From Nonlabens dokdonensis DSW-6 (GTDB taxonomy: Bacteria; Bacteroidota; Bacteroidia; Flavobacteriales; Flavobacteriaceae), in NCBI RefSeq assembly GCF_000332115.1, contig NC_020156.1, positions 1,674,001 through 1,738,000 on the forward strand: 64,000 bases of DNA, given 5' to 3'. The first letter of the stretch is position 1. Every line of letters starts with the position of its first letter. Below are positions 51,456-59,008 of the stretch, piece after piece. Under the pieces are notes generated by a model. It was not told the origin of the DNA. It did not search any database and saw only the letters and a program-made list of their open reading frames with translations. A program made the position numbers and the translations under genes.

Positions 51456-51773
51456 ATGAAAAAAGGAGCTAAAAAGGAATCACAGAACAAAGCTGGTACA
51501 TCTGCTCATAACGTAGAACAAGTAGCAGAGGAAGAAAACATAAAACCAAGCTTTGAATTTATTTTCAAAAAGAAAAATTACATCTGGATGGTGATAGGCT
51601 TAGTTGTTATTGCTTTAGGATTTGCTCTTATGGCTGGCGGCGGTAGTGAAGACCCTGCAGTATTTAATGAAGATATATTTTCATGGAGAAGAATACGGTT
51701 AGCTCCTATGCTAGTTTTAGCTGGCTTTGGAATCGAAATGTACGCGATTTTATTAAATCCAGATAAGAAATAA
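51456..51773 (+). CDS. DUF3098 membrane protein, 105 aa
   Basis: Charged N-terminal ~35 residues, then FKKKNYIWMVIGLVVIALGFALMAGGGSEDP, the DUF3098 signature, and a second helix (LAPMLVLAGFGIEMYAIL). ATG at 51456 is preferred over a GTG further upstream that lies in an inverted repeat. Its last codon abuts uppP (51774), so both are co-translated. Function unknown; associated with ftsX-uppP. Confidence 0.88.
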   Translation: MKKGAKKESQNKAGTSAHNVEQVAEEENIKPSFEFIFKKKNYIWMVIGLVVIALGFALMAGGGSEDPAVFNEDIFSWRRIRLAPMLVLAGFGIEMYAILLNPDKK

Positions 51774-52583
51774 ATGGAAACAATAGACGCTATCATTTTA
51801 GGAGTTATTCAGGGTTTAACTGAATTTTTACCTGTTTCTTCAAGTGGTCACATTGAGCTAGGTAAAGCTGTTTTAGGAACAGATTTAGGTAACAAAGAGG
51901 AAAATTTGCTTTTCACCGTTGTAGTTCATTTTGCAACCGCTTTAAGTACCATTATTGTTTTTAGAAAAGATATTTTAAAACTTTTAAAAGGTTTGTTCTC
52001 ATTTAAATGGAATGATGAAACACAATTTACGGCTAAAATAGTTTTGTCCATGATTCCAGCAGTAATCGTAGGACTATTGTTTGAAGAACAATTAGAAAAA
52101 CTATTTGAAGGCCAAATTATTCTAGTAGGTTTTATGCTTATTATTACTGGACTGCTCTTATTTCTTGCAGGAAGAGCAAAAAGAACTGAAAAAGGAGTCA
52201 GCTGGAAAGATGCCTTGATCATAGGTGTGTCACAAGCTGTTGCTATGCTTCCTGGAATTTCAAGAAGTGGTGCAACTATTTCTACATCAGTATTATTAGG
52301 TAACGATAGGGCAAAAGCGGCTCGTTTTTCTTTCTTAATGGTAGTTCCTTTAATCTTTGGTAAGATCGCAAAAGATATGCTAGATGTGGTAAAAGGCGAT
52401 ACAGTTATTGACAATGTATCAATGACACCTTTAATTGCAGGTTTTTTAGCGGCTTTTATAGTAGGTCTACTTGCTTGTACTTGGATGATTTCACTCGTGC
52501 GTAAGGCAAAGCTTCATTACTTTTCTTATTACTGTTTTGCGATAGGAATTGTTGCTATTGTTGCTGGTGTGATGGGATCTTAG
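51774..52583 (+). CDS. uppP: undecaprenyl-diphosphatase (UppP/BacA)
   Basis: Recycles the lipid carrier for peptidoglycan synthesis at the inner membrane. Both catalytic signatures are present: GLTEFLPVSSSGHIEL (residues ~15-30) and LPGISRSGATISTS (~160-173). About eight helices, 269 residues as usual. Starts at the base after the DUF3098 stop. Confidence 0.96.
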   Translation: METIDAIILGVIQGLTEFLPVSSSGHIELGKAVLGTDLGNKEENLLFTVVVHFATALSTIIVFRKDILKLLKGLFSFKWNDETQFTAKIVLSMIPAVIVGLLFEEQLEKLFEGQIILVGFMLIITGLLLFLAGRAKRTEKGVSWKDALIIGVSQAVAMLPGISRSGATISTSVLLGNDRAKAARFSFLMVVPLIFGKIAKDMLDVVKGDTVIDNVSMTPLIAGFLAAFIVGLLACTWMISLVRKAKLHYFSYYCFAIGIVAIVAGVMGS

Positions 52584-52596
52584 CCTATCTTACGTT

Positions 52597-52614
52597 TTCT
52601 TCGGCGGAGAAGAA
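52597..52614. repeat. inverted repeat TTCTTC-GGCGGA-GAAGAA
   Basis: 14 bases after the uppP stop, followed by CCCCTTGCGAGGCTTGG; looks like decayed repeat sequence rather than a terminator, as no T-run follows. Confidence 0.5.
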
Positions 52615-52733
52615 CCCCTTGCGAGGCTTGGTTGGATTTATTAGTTTAAATGATGTTCAATTAAATTTTCAAACCTTTCCGATCTAATTTTGCTCATCTA
52701 TTCGTTCTGAATATGGTAGATTATTTAATTCCC

Positions 52734-52741
52734 TACTTTTG
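52734..52741 (+). promoter_or_regulatory. -7 element of dinB-like gene
   Basis: TACTTTTG, 19 bases before the ATG. Confidence 0.4.
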
Positions 52742-52760
52742 ATGATCTAAAAATACGATC

Positions 52761-53276
52761 ATGCAAAAACTACTTTTATTCTGCATTTTACTTTCTATCT
52801 CTACAACTATGGCGCAACAAACGACTTTTAAAGGTGCATTTTTAGAGAAATGGAACAACTCTCGTGATTATATATTAGAAGTTGCAGAGGCAATGCCAGA
52901 GGAGTATTATGATTACAAACCTACTCCTAAGCAAATGTCATTTAAAGAACAACTGATCCATATTCAAGGAAACATCATGTGGCTTGATCGTTCTTACTTT
53001 TCACAAGAACAGGTAACTGGCGAGCCTAAAGATTATAATCTTCTAGATAAAGCAGCGTTGATACAGTCTTTAAAAAACACCTTTGATGATGCATATCGCA
53101 GTATCGATCAAACCCAAGAAAGCGATTTGAAAGAAACAGTAAAGTTTTTTGCAGGACCCAAGTCCAAGCTGCAAATAATGAATTTAATGCAAGATCATGT
53201 GTCGCACCATCGCGGGCAGTTGCTTGTTTACCTCAACCTTAAAGGCATCACGCCACCTGGTTATAGCGGCTGGTAG
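52761..53276 (+). CDS. secreted DinB-family protein, 171 aa
   Basis: DinB/YfiT-like four-helix bundle of putative metal-dependent enzymes. A cleavable signal peptide is present (MQKLLLFCILLSISTTMAQ), so the protein is exported, unlike most cytoplasmic members. Candidate metal His: LIHIQGNIMW and DHVSHHRGQLLVYLNLKGITPPGYSGW, the latter being the usual C-terminal DinB pattern. Substrate unknown. Confidence 0.88.
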   Translation: MQKLLLFCILLSISTTMAQQTTFKGAFLEKWNNSRDYILEVAEAMPEEYYDYKPTPKQMSFKEQLIHIQGNIMWLDRSYFSQEQVTGEPKDYNLLDKAALIQSLKNTFDDAYRSIDQTQESDLKETVKFFAGPKSKLQIMNLMQDHVSHHRGQLLVYLNLKGITPPGYSGW

Positions 53277-53296
53277 CAACAGAGTTTATTTCATAA

Positions 53297-53326
53297 AAAA
53301 CGGCTTCTAGAAATAGAAGCCGTTTT
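53297..53326. terminator. terminator between convergent genes
   Basis: Stem AAAACGGCTTCTA / TAGAAGCCGTTTT with a GAAA loop. Symmetric A and T runs allow use from both sides. Confidence 0.85.
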
Positions 53327-53351
53327 AGGTATTATTGATTTTAGATAAGTA

Positions 53352-53367
53352 CGCTTTCGCGAAAGCG
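53352..53367. repeat. CGCTTTCGCGAAAGCG palindrome, copy 15
   Basis: Exact copy, 25 bases from the convergent terminator. Confidence 0.95.
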
Positions 53368-53390
53368 TGCTACTCATCCATCAACTGAAT

Positions 53391-55457
53391 TTATTGAAAA
53401 TCTGCGTCTGTTGTAGAATTTACTTCTACTTTCTGAACTGTAAACCCTAGATCTCTACCCATCATGTTAATGCCTATAGTCATAGGAAACATTACTCCGC
53501 TAGTTTCTTTATAATCACTATACTTCATTAAGGTGCTTGTTTTCTGTCCTCTCATATCTTTAGAGGCAGATTCTTGAGCAACTAACAATCCAGTGTTAAC
53601 GTCATAGAAGGTTTTCTTATCGTCTGACCACTTGATAACGTACACTTGGTTTTCACCCATCATCTCAGCACCTGCAAGGGTTGCTTTTTCTGGTGAATAA
53701 AGCTCTGGAAAATACATTGCTTCTTCCATTACCATAGCAGCGTCTTCTCCTTCTAAGACTTGACTACCAGCCATACCGCTAACACTTGCTTTACCATTTG
53801 AGTATAACTGCTTTGACAATACGTTTCCACCCATTTTCATAGTCATATTCATTTTATCGCCTTTTGCACGTTTAACATCCATAATAAGCTCTCCTTGCGG
53901 TGCTGTATAAACAGCAAAATAAGAAGTAGAGTTAAGGTTGCTTACTGCTTCTTTTCCTCCTATAGCTTTAATGTAATTATCAAAAACCGTCTGAGCAGTT
54001 AATCCTGCAGGAATTTCAATGGTAGAAGGGCGCTCTGTTTCATTAGCATCTTTATCATAAAACTTAATCGGTACGGTCTTACCGTTGATCTTCATTTTTT
54101 CTAAAGGTTCTAAGATGTCTCCAGCTTTCCCTACTAAAACGATACGCAATTGGTCTGGATTCAAGTATTTATTTGCTACTCGCTTCACATCTTCTTTAGT
54201 TACTTTATCAATGTTTGCAATAAAGTCTTTGTAGAAGTCTTTGTCAAGATCATTCTTTTCTATGGTGATTGCTCGTCTTGCAACAACAGCTTTATCTTCA
54301 GATTGCATGATAAAGTTACCTAAGTATTTTGCCTTTGCAGTAGCAAGCATTTCGTCTTCCACATATTCGTTTCTGATTCGGGCCAATTCTTTAAAAGTCT
54401 CAACCACAGCGCTATCAGTTACTTCGTTACGTACTTTAGCTGTAGCTTGGAATGTTCCCATGTAGTTTCTTCCTGTTCCTATATTAGAACGAGCACCATA
54501 AGTATAGCCATTCTCTTCACGTAGGTTCATGTTTAAATAAGAACCAAAAGAGCCTCCAAATACATAGTTTGCAACAAGAACCGCGTGATAGTCTTCGTCA
54601 CTCATTTTTAATGGTGAAAGGCTCATTACTGCTAGCTCTGTTTGTACTGCATTAGGGACATCAATAAGATTGATTTGAGTCTCGCTTACATCTGCAAGAG
54701 AAGGCAGGTTAGGCTTAGGAGCCATTCCTTCTTTCCAATCTCCGAAATATTCCTTTACTAATTTCTTTGCTTCTTTTTTCTCAATGTCTCCAGTGATTAC
54801 CAAGTAACCGTTAGACGGCTTGAAATAGTCTGAATAGAATTTCTTAACATCATCAAGTGTAATTGCATTATACGACTCTTCTGTTGCAAATTCACCAGCT
54901 GGGTGATCTTTTCCGTAAACTAAAGCTCCTCTTACTTTTCCAGCAATTGCAGCTGCACTGTTTTCACCAGTTTTTAATCCTTCAATAGCTTGAGATCTTT
55001 CAAAATCCAACTCCTTTTGTGTGAAGTTAGGTTTAAAAGCAGCTTCAGCAAACAAGGCAAAAATATCTTCTTTATATTTAGAAAGTCCGCCAGCAAATCC
55101 ACCGCCTACTCCTACGAAGATGTTAGCTCCTAAGAAATCTACTTTCTCGTTGAACTCTTCCTTTGGAGTTTCAGTAGATCCTTTGCCGATTAATGCTCCA
55201 GTTAAAGACTGTACTCCTGCAATATTACCTTCGTAAATAGGTGGGTTATTTAAATCAAGGTTCATGTTAATTGTAGGTAACTTTTTATCTGTTACTACAA
55301 GAACTTGAAGACCATTCTTTAATTCAAAGGTATATGGTTTTCCTAATTTAATTTCTGGTGTAGGACCAGACTCAGGCATTACCGATCGATCAATTTGTGC
55401 AATAGCAGTTACTCCAGTTAGGAACAGTGCCATTAAAAATATGAGTTGTTTTTTCAT
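53391..55457 (-). CDS. M16-family peptidase subunit without catalytic motif, plus LolA-like domain, 688 aa
   Basis: Signal peptide ending at GVTAIAQ. Residues ~25-480 hold two M16 halves; the HxxEH zinc site is replaced (LQVLVVTDKKLPTINMNL; no HFFEH), so this is the non-catalytic partner. A C-terminal ~200-residue domain (about 495-688: GGKEAVSNLNSTSYFAVYTAPQGELIMDVKR, MFPMTIGINMMG) resembles lipoprotein-carrier (LolA-like) half-barrels. The ATG at 55457 fits the signal peptide; the longer frame is less likely. It starts 7 bases after the active subunit gene. Confidence 0.88.
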   Translation of the reverse strand: MKKQLIFLMALFLTGVTAIAQIDRSVMPESGPTPEIKLGKPYTFELKNGLQVLVVTDKKLPTINMNLDLNNPPIYEGNIAGVQSLTGALIGKGSTETPKEEFNEKVDFLGANIFVGVGGGFAGGLSKYKEDIFALFAEAAFKPNFTQKELDFERSQAIEGLKTGENSAAAIAGKVRGALVYGKDHPAGEFATEESYNAITLDDVKKFYSDYFKPSNGYLVITGDIEKKEAKKLVKEYFGDWKEGMAPKPNLPSLADVSETQINLIDVPNAVQTELAVMSLSPLKMSDEDYHAVLVANYVFGGSFGSYLNMNLREENGYTYGARSNIGTGRNYMGTFQATAKVRNEVTDSAVVETFKELARIRNEYVEDEMLATAKAKYLGNFIMQSEDKAVVARRAITIEKNDLDKDFYKDFIANIDKVTKEDVKRVANKYLNPDQLRIVLVGKAGDILEPLEKMKINGKTVPIKFYDKDANETERPSTIEIPAGLTAQTVFDNYIKAIGGKEAVSNLNSTSYFAVYTAPQGELIMDVKRAKGDKMNMTMKMGGNVLSKQLYSNGKASVSGMAGSQVLEGEDAAMVMEEAMYFPELYSPEKATLAGAEMMGENQVYVIKWSDDKKTFYDVNTGLLVAQESASKDMRGQKTSTLMKYSDYKETSGVMFPMTIGINMMGRDLGFTVQKVEVNSTTDADFQ

Positions 55458-55464
55458 CTTAATA

Positions 55465-57186
55465 TTATTTTTTGGTGATGGTAAATTCAGTTCTTCTAGA
55501 CTGCTCGTATTCTTCATCAGAGCATTCTTTACTTTCACAATCTACAACTGGATTGTCTTCTCCACGACCTACAGCTTTAATTCTGTTAGCATCAATTCCT
55601 TTTGCAATAATGTAACTTCTTACAGCGTCAGCACGTTTTTGAGATAAGGTCTTGTTGTAAGCGTCGCTTCCTCTCGTATCTGTATAAGTTTCAGCAAGAA
55701 TTTCCATAGAAACATTCTTGATCATCATATTTGCGATACGGTCTAATTCTTTACTTGCACTTTCAGTAATCACAGCTTTATCATTGTCAAAGTAAATTTT
55801 GTTGATCTGTAATTTATTGTCAACGACTTTTACTTCTTCCATTGCATCTTTCATTTCTTCTTCAGTAGGAGCAGTACCAGCTAGATAATCTAACTCTAAT
55901 CTTTGATTAGGCTTCAAGTATTGATTTGCAACTCGCTTGATATCTTCACGAGTAATACTTCTGTAAATATCAAGTTCTTTGTTGATCAAGCTCGTGTCTC
56001 CCATTAACATGTTGTAACGTGCTAATGAAGCTGCGATTCCTTCTACTCTTGAGTTAGAGCTTACGTATTGTGCTTCAAAATTGTTTTGTAGTTTTTGATA
56101 TTCTCTTTCTGAGATCAATTCTGTTTGAAGTTTTACGATTTCTTCATCCATAACTTCAGCAAGCTTGCTTAATGCTACATCTCCTTTTGCAAGAGCTCCC
56201 ATGGTGTATGTTCCATAATCTTGATTAGATTGTCCAAAGGCTAGCACCTGTAATGCAATTTGCTCTTCATCAACCATTCTAACTTGCATTCTTGAACTAG
56301 CTCCACCAGTAAGTACTGCAGAAATGTAATCAATTACATAAGCATCACGATCTATAGATTTAGGTGTTATATAAGAAAATATCTTTACAGGAATCTGAAT
56401 ATTTGCATCGTATTCCGTTGCATATCTTGTTTCAGTAATAGGGTCTTCTTTGATTACTTTGCGCTCGTTTCTAGGAGCTTTATTAGGAATAGGGCCAAAA
56501 TAATCTTCGATCATTTTTTTAGTTTCCTTAATATCAATGTCTCCAGCTACCACTAGAGTAGCATTGTTAGGATTGTAATATTTATCATTAAACGCTTGAA
56601 ACTCATCTAGCTTTGCAGCATTTAAGTCTTCCATGGATCCTATAACACTTTGACCGTATGGGTGTTTCTTAAAAAGGTGTTTATCAATTCCCGTTCTATA
56701 GATAATAGCTCCATAAGGTGCGTTGTCAATACGCTGGCGCTTTTCTTCTTTTACCACTTCATTTTGAGTGTCTACGCCTACTTGTTCAATTTTAGGGTGT
56801 AACATGCGCTCACTTTCCATCCATAATCCCATTTCTAGATTGTTAGAAGGAAAAGTTTCATAATAATAAGTACGGTCTTGAGTCGTGTTTGCATTATTGC
56901 TTCCACCGTTTGCACTTACGATATCAAACCACTTACCGCGCTCAATATTTTCAGTACCTTCAAATAACAGGTGTTCAAAAAAGTGAGCAAATCCTGTTCT
57001 TCCAGGTTCTTCATCTTTTGCACCTACTTGGTACATTACAGCTGTTGTAACAACTGGTGCGCCGTTCTCTTGATGTAAAATAACATGTAAACCATTATCT
57101 AAATCATACTCGGTATATTCTACCTCTTGAGAAAAGCCAGTAGCAGTTGCAAACGCAACCATAAGGCTTAATACAATTTTTTTCAT
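55465..57186 (-). CDS. active M16 metallopeptidase fused to an OmpA C-terminal domain, 573 aa
   Basis: Signal peptide ending GFSQ. Zinc site HFFEH (residues 68-72) with a downstream Glu in VVKEEKRQR, and both M16 domains up to ~450. Residues 459-573 are an OmpA-like peptidoglycan-binding domain: IYFDNDKAVITESASKELD, ETYTDTRGSDAYNKTLSQKRADAVRSYI, ending GRGEDNPVVDCESKECSDEEYEQSRRTEFTI. The extra domain would tether the protease to peptidoglycan. The partner gene follows 7 bases downstream. Confidence 0.92.
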   Translation of the reverse strand: MKKIVLSLMVAFATATGFSQEVEYTEYDLDNGLHVILHQENGAPVVTTAVMYQVGAKDEEPGRTGFAHFFEHLLFEGTENIERGKWFDIVSANGGSNNANTTQDRTYYYETFPSNNLEMGLWMESERMLHPKIEQVGVDTQNEVVKEEKRQRIDNAPYGAIIYRTGIDKHLFKKHPYGQSVIGSMEDLNAAKLDEFQAFNDKYYNPNNATLVVAGDIDIKETKKMIEDYFGPIPNKAPRNERKVIKEDPITETRYATEYDANIQIPVKIFSYITPKSIDRDAYVIDYISAVLTGGASSRMQVRMVDEEQIALQVLAFGQSNQDYGTYTMGALAKGDVALSKLAEVMDEEIVKLQTELISEREYQKLQNNFEAQYVSSNSRVEGIAASLARYNMLMGDTSLINKELDIYRSITREDIKRVANQYLKPNQRLELDYLAGTAPTEEEMKDAMEEVKVVDNKLQINKIYFDNDKAVITESASKELDRIANMMIKNVSMEILAETYTDTRGSDAYNKTLSQKRADAVRSYIIAKGIDANRIKAVGRGEDNPVVDCESKECSDEEYEQSRRTEFTITKK

Positions 57187-57355
57187 TTTGATTATTTTTT
57201 AGTTTCTTATGGAGTTAGTGTCTTTTCTATATGATATGTTACATAAAATACAAAGACTTCACAAAAATAAACGGTCTTATCAATCATACCGTTAAAGTAA
57301 AATCAAAATACTTTATATTATGCTTTAATTATAGCATCTTAGTAAAAAACTTATA

Positions 57356-57829
57356 ATGAAAACTACACATACCATAAAATATTCTTTACTAATGGGAATA
57401 GGATTAATTGTTTATTTCCTAATTATCAACTCCTTTGGACTTGCTGCACAAAGCTATTTAAGCTTTTTCAATGCGATAATCGTAGGTGTAGGAATATTTT
57501 TTGTGATTAGAGATGTTTACAGAAATCAATCCCAATTTAAATATATGGATGGATTTGTTGCTGGGGTAACTTCAGGATTTATTGCTACCTTAATTTTCAC
57601 CGTTTTTATGGCGATTTATCTGTTTGAAATTAATCCAGAATTAGCACAAGAACTAAAAACGCAAATTACTACCGCTGGAAACGGAATTGAGTTTGCTTTA
57701 ATTTTATTTATTTTCCTTTCAGGGTTTGCGACATCAATTGTGACACCGTTAGTGATTTTACCTTTATATAAAAGATCATGGAACACTAGTGAGGTGAGAA
57801 ATAAACAAAAACCTCTCATCCAGAGATAG
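57356..57829 (+). CDS. DUF4199 membrane protein, 157 aa
   Basis: Four hydrophobic helices (residues ~10-30, 35-55, 70-90, 110-135) with YMDGFVAGVTSGFIATLIFTVFMAIYLFEINPE, characteristic of DUF4199. Widespread in Bacteroidota; function unknown. Single gene ending in a hairpin. Confidence 0.85.
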   Translation: MKTTHTIKYSLLMGIGLIVYFLIINSFGLAAQSYLSFFNAIIVGVGIFFVIRDVYRNQSQFKYMDGFVAGVTSGFIATLIFTVFMAIYLFEINPELAQELKTQITTAGNGIEFALILFIFLSGFATSIVTPLVILPLYKRSWNTSEVRNKQKPLIQR

Positions 57830-57851
57830 TATATTTAACTTATTATAATCC

Positions 57852-57867
57852 CGCTTTCGCGAAAGCG
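57852..57867. repeat. CGCTTTCGCGAAAGCG palindrome, copy 16
   Basis: Exact copy between the DUF4199 stop and its terminator. Confidence 0.95.
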
Positions 57868-57880
57868 AAATTGATATTAG

Positions 57881-57914
57881 AAACCTCAAAGAACTTCAAT
57901 TTCTTTGAGGTTTT
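57881..57914 (+). terminator. terminator after DUF4199 gene
   Basis: Stem AAACCTCAAAGAA / TTCTTTGAGGTTT with T-rich tail. Confidence 0.85.
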
Positions 57915-58000
57915 ATTATTCTACGACTTCATGAAGGTAAATACATTTAAAGCTCAGTAAAATAATGACCAATAAATTTCTTTTATAATTTGTTGATAAC

Positions 58001-58031
58001 TTTGCTAGTTAAGGGAATAGAGGTATATTTG
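58001..58031 (+). promoter_or_regulatory. rplU-rpmA promoter
   Basis: TTTG (58001-58004) - 19 bases - TATATTTG (58024-58031), perfect Bacteroidota consensus; -7 ends 32 bases before the ATG. Confidence 0.85.
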
Positions 58032-58063
58032 CAGCCCGAAATTAATCACATTAATCAACAATT

Positions 58064-58579
58064 ATGTACGCAATCGTAGAGATAGCAGGGCAACAATTCA
58101 AGATCGAGAAAGATCAAAAGTTGTTTGTACATCGTTTACAAGAGGATGAAGGTGCGTCAATTAACATTGACAAAGTTCTTCTTTTAGGAAATGGTGACAA
58201 CATCACACTCGGCGCCCCAGCTATAGAAGGAGCATTTGCAGAAGCAAAAGTTCTGGGACACCTTAAAGGTGACAAAGTAATCGTTTTTAAGAAAAAACGT
58301 AGAAAAGGATACCGTAAGAAAAACGGTCACCGTCAGTATTTAACTCAAATTCAAATTTCTAGCATTTCTGCATCAGGAGGAAAGAAATCTGAATCTAAAA
58401 AGGCTGCTGCTCCTAAAAAGGAAGAAAAGCCAGTAGAGAAAGAAGTAGAAGCAAAAGAAGCTAATACTGATTTATCTAAGCACACGGTTGCAGAGTTGAA
58501 AGAACTAGCAAAAGAAAGAGGACTTGAAGGATATTCAGCACTTAAGAAAGCTGAACTTATCGAGTTGTTAAGTAAATAA
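58064..58579 (+). CDS. rplU: 50S ribosomal protein L21 with C-terminal Rho-N-like extension, 171 aa
   Basis: Residues 1-103 are standard L21 (MYAIVEIAGQQFKIEKDQKLFVHRL ... GDKVIVFKKKRRKGYRKKNGHRQYLTQIQI). A Lys/Ala/Glu-rich linker (about 104-133, KKSESKKAAAPKKEEKP) leads to ~32 residues HTVAELKELAKERGLEGYSALKKAELIELL, a helix-extended-loop-helix of the Rho N-terminal/SAP type. Normal L21 is ~103 residues. The same extension is, as I recall, present in many Bacteroidota. Pair with rpmA under one promoter. Confidence 0.95.
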   Translation: MYAIVEIAGQQFKIEKDQKLFVHRLQEDEGASINIDKVLLLGNGDNITLGAPAIEGAFAEAKVLGHLKGDKVIVFKKKRRKGYRKKNGHRQYLTQIQISSISASGGKKSESKKAAAPKKEEKPVEKEVEAKEANTDLSKHTVAELKELAKERGLEGYSALKKAELIELLSK

Positions 58580-58600
58580 TAACCTTAAAAACAGAACAAG

Positions 58601-58864
58601 ATGGCTCATAAAAAAGGAGTAGGTAGTTCGAAAAACGGAAGAGAATCAGAATCGAAACGCTTAGGTGTTAAGATCTTTGGTGGACAAGCTGCAATAGCTG
58701 GTAACATCTTAATCCGTCAGCGTGGTATGACTCACCATCCAGGTGAAAATGTATATGCTGGTAAGGACTTTACATTACATGCAAAAGTAGACGGACTAGT
58801 GAAGTTTACTAAAAAGAGAAATAATAGATCTTACGTATCTATCGTTCCTGTAGCTGAGGCTTAA
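58601..58864 (+). CDS. rpmA: 50S ribosomal protein L27
   Basis: [61 protein letters not shown] in short blocks; complete at 87 residues. The N-terminus begins directly at the mature MAHKK form, without the Firmicutes-type cleaved leader. 21 bases after rplU; ends in a strong hairpin. Confidence 0.97.
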   Translation: MAHKKGVGSSKNGRESESKRLGVKIFGGQAAIAGNILIRQRGMTHHPGENVYAGKDFTLHAKVDGLVKFTKKRNNRSYVSIVPVAEA

Positions 58865-58886
58865 GAACTATTTCTTTAAAACATAT

Positions 58887-58925
58887 AAATCCCAAATCGA
58901 TTTCTATCGGTTTGGGATTTTTGTT
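58887..58925 (+). terminator. rpmA terminator
   Basis: AAATCCCAAATCGA pairs with TCGGTTTGGGATTT (one G-U), followed by TTG. Confidence 0.85.
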
Positions 58926-59008
58926 TACCATAAATTAAGTGTTTCTATTTCAATTAGAAATAGTTCTAATCCATTTAAGAGGCGATGCTTTTAAAGATTA
59001 GTATAGCA

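Noticed and set aside
51926-52414. A 162-codon frame opposite uppP
   Set aside because: It lies antisense over the full uppP gene, which has clear catalytic motifs; the frame reads as a mirror of membrane-helix codons.
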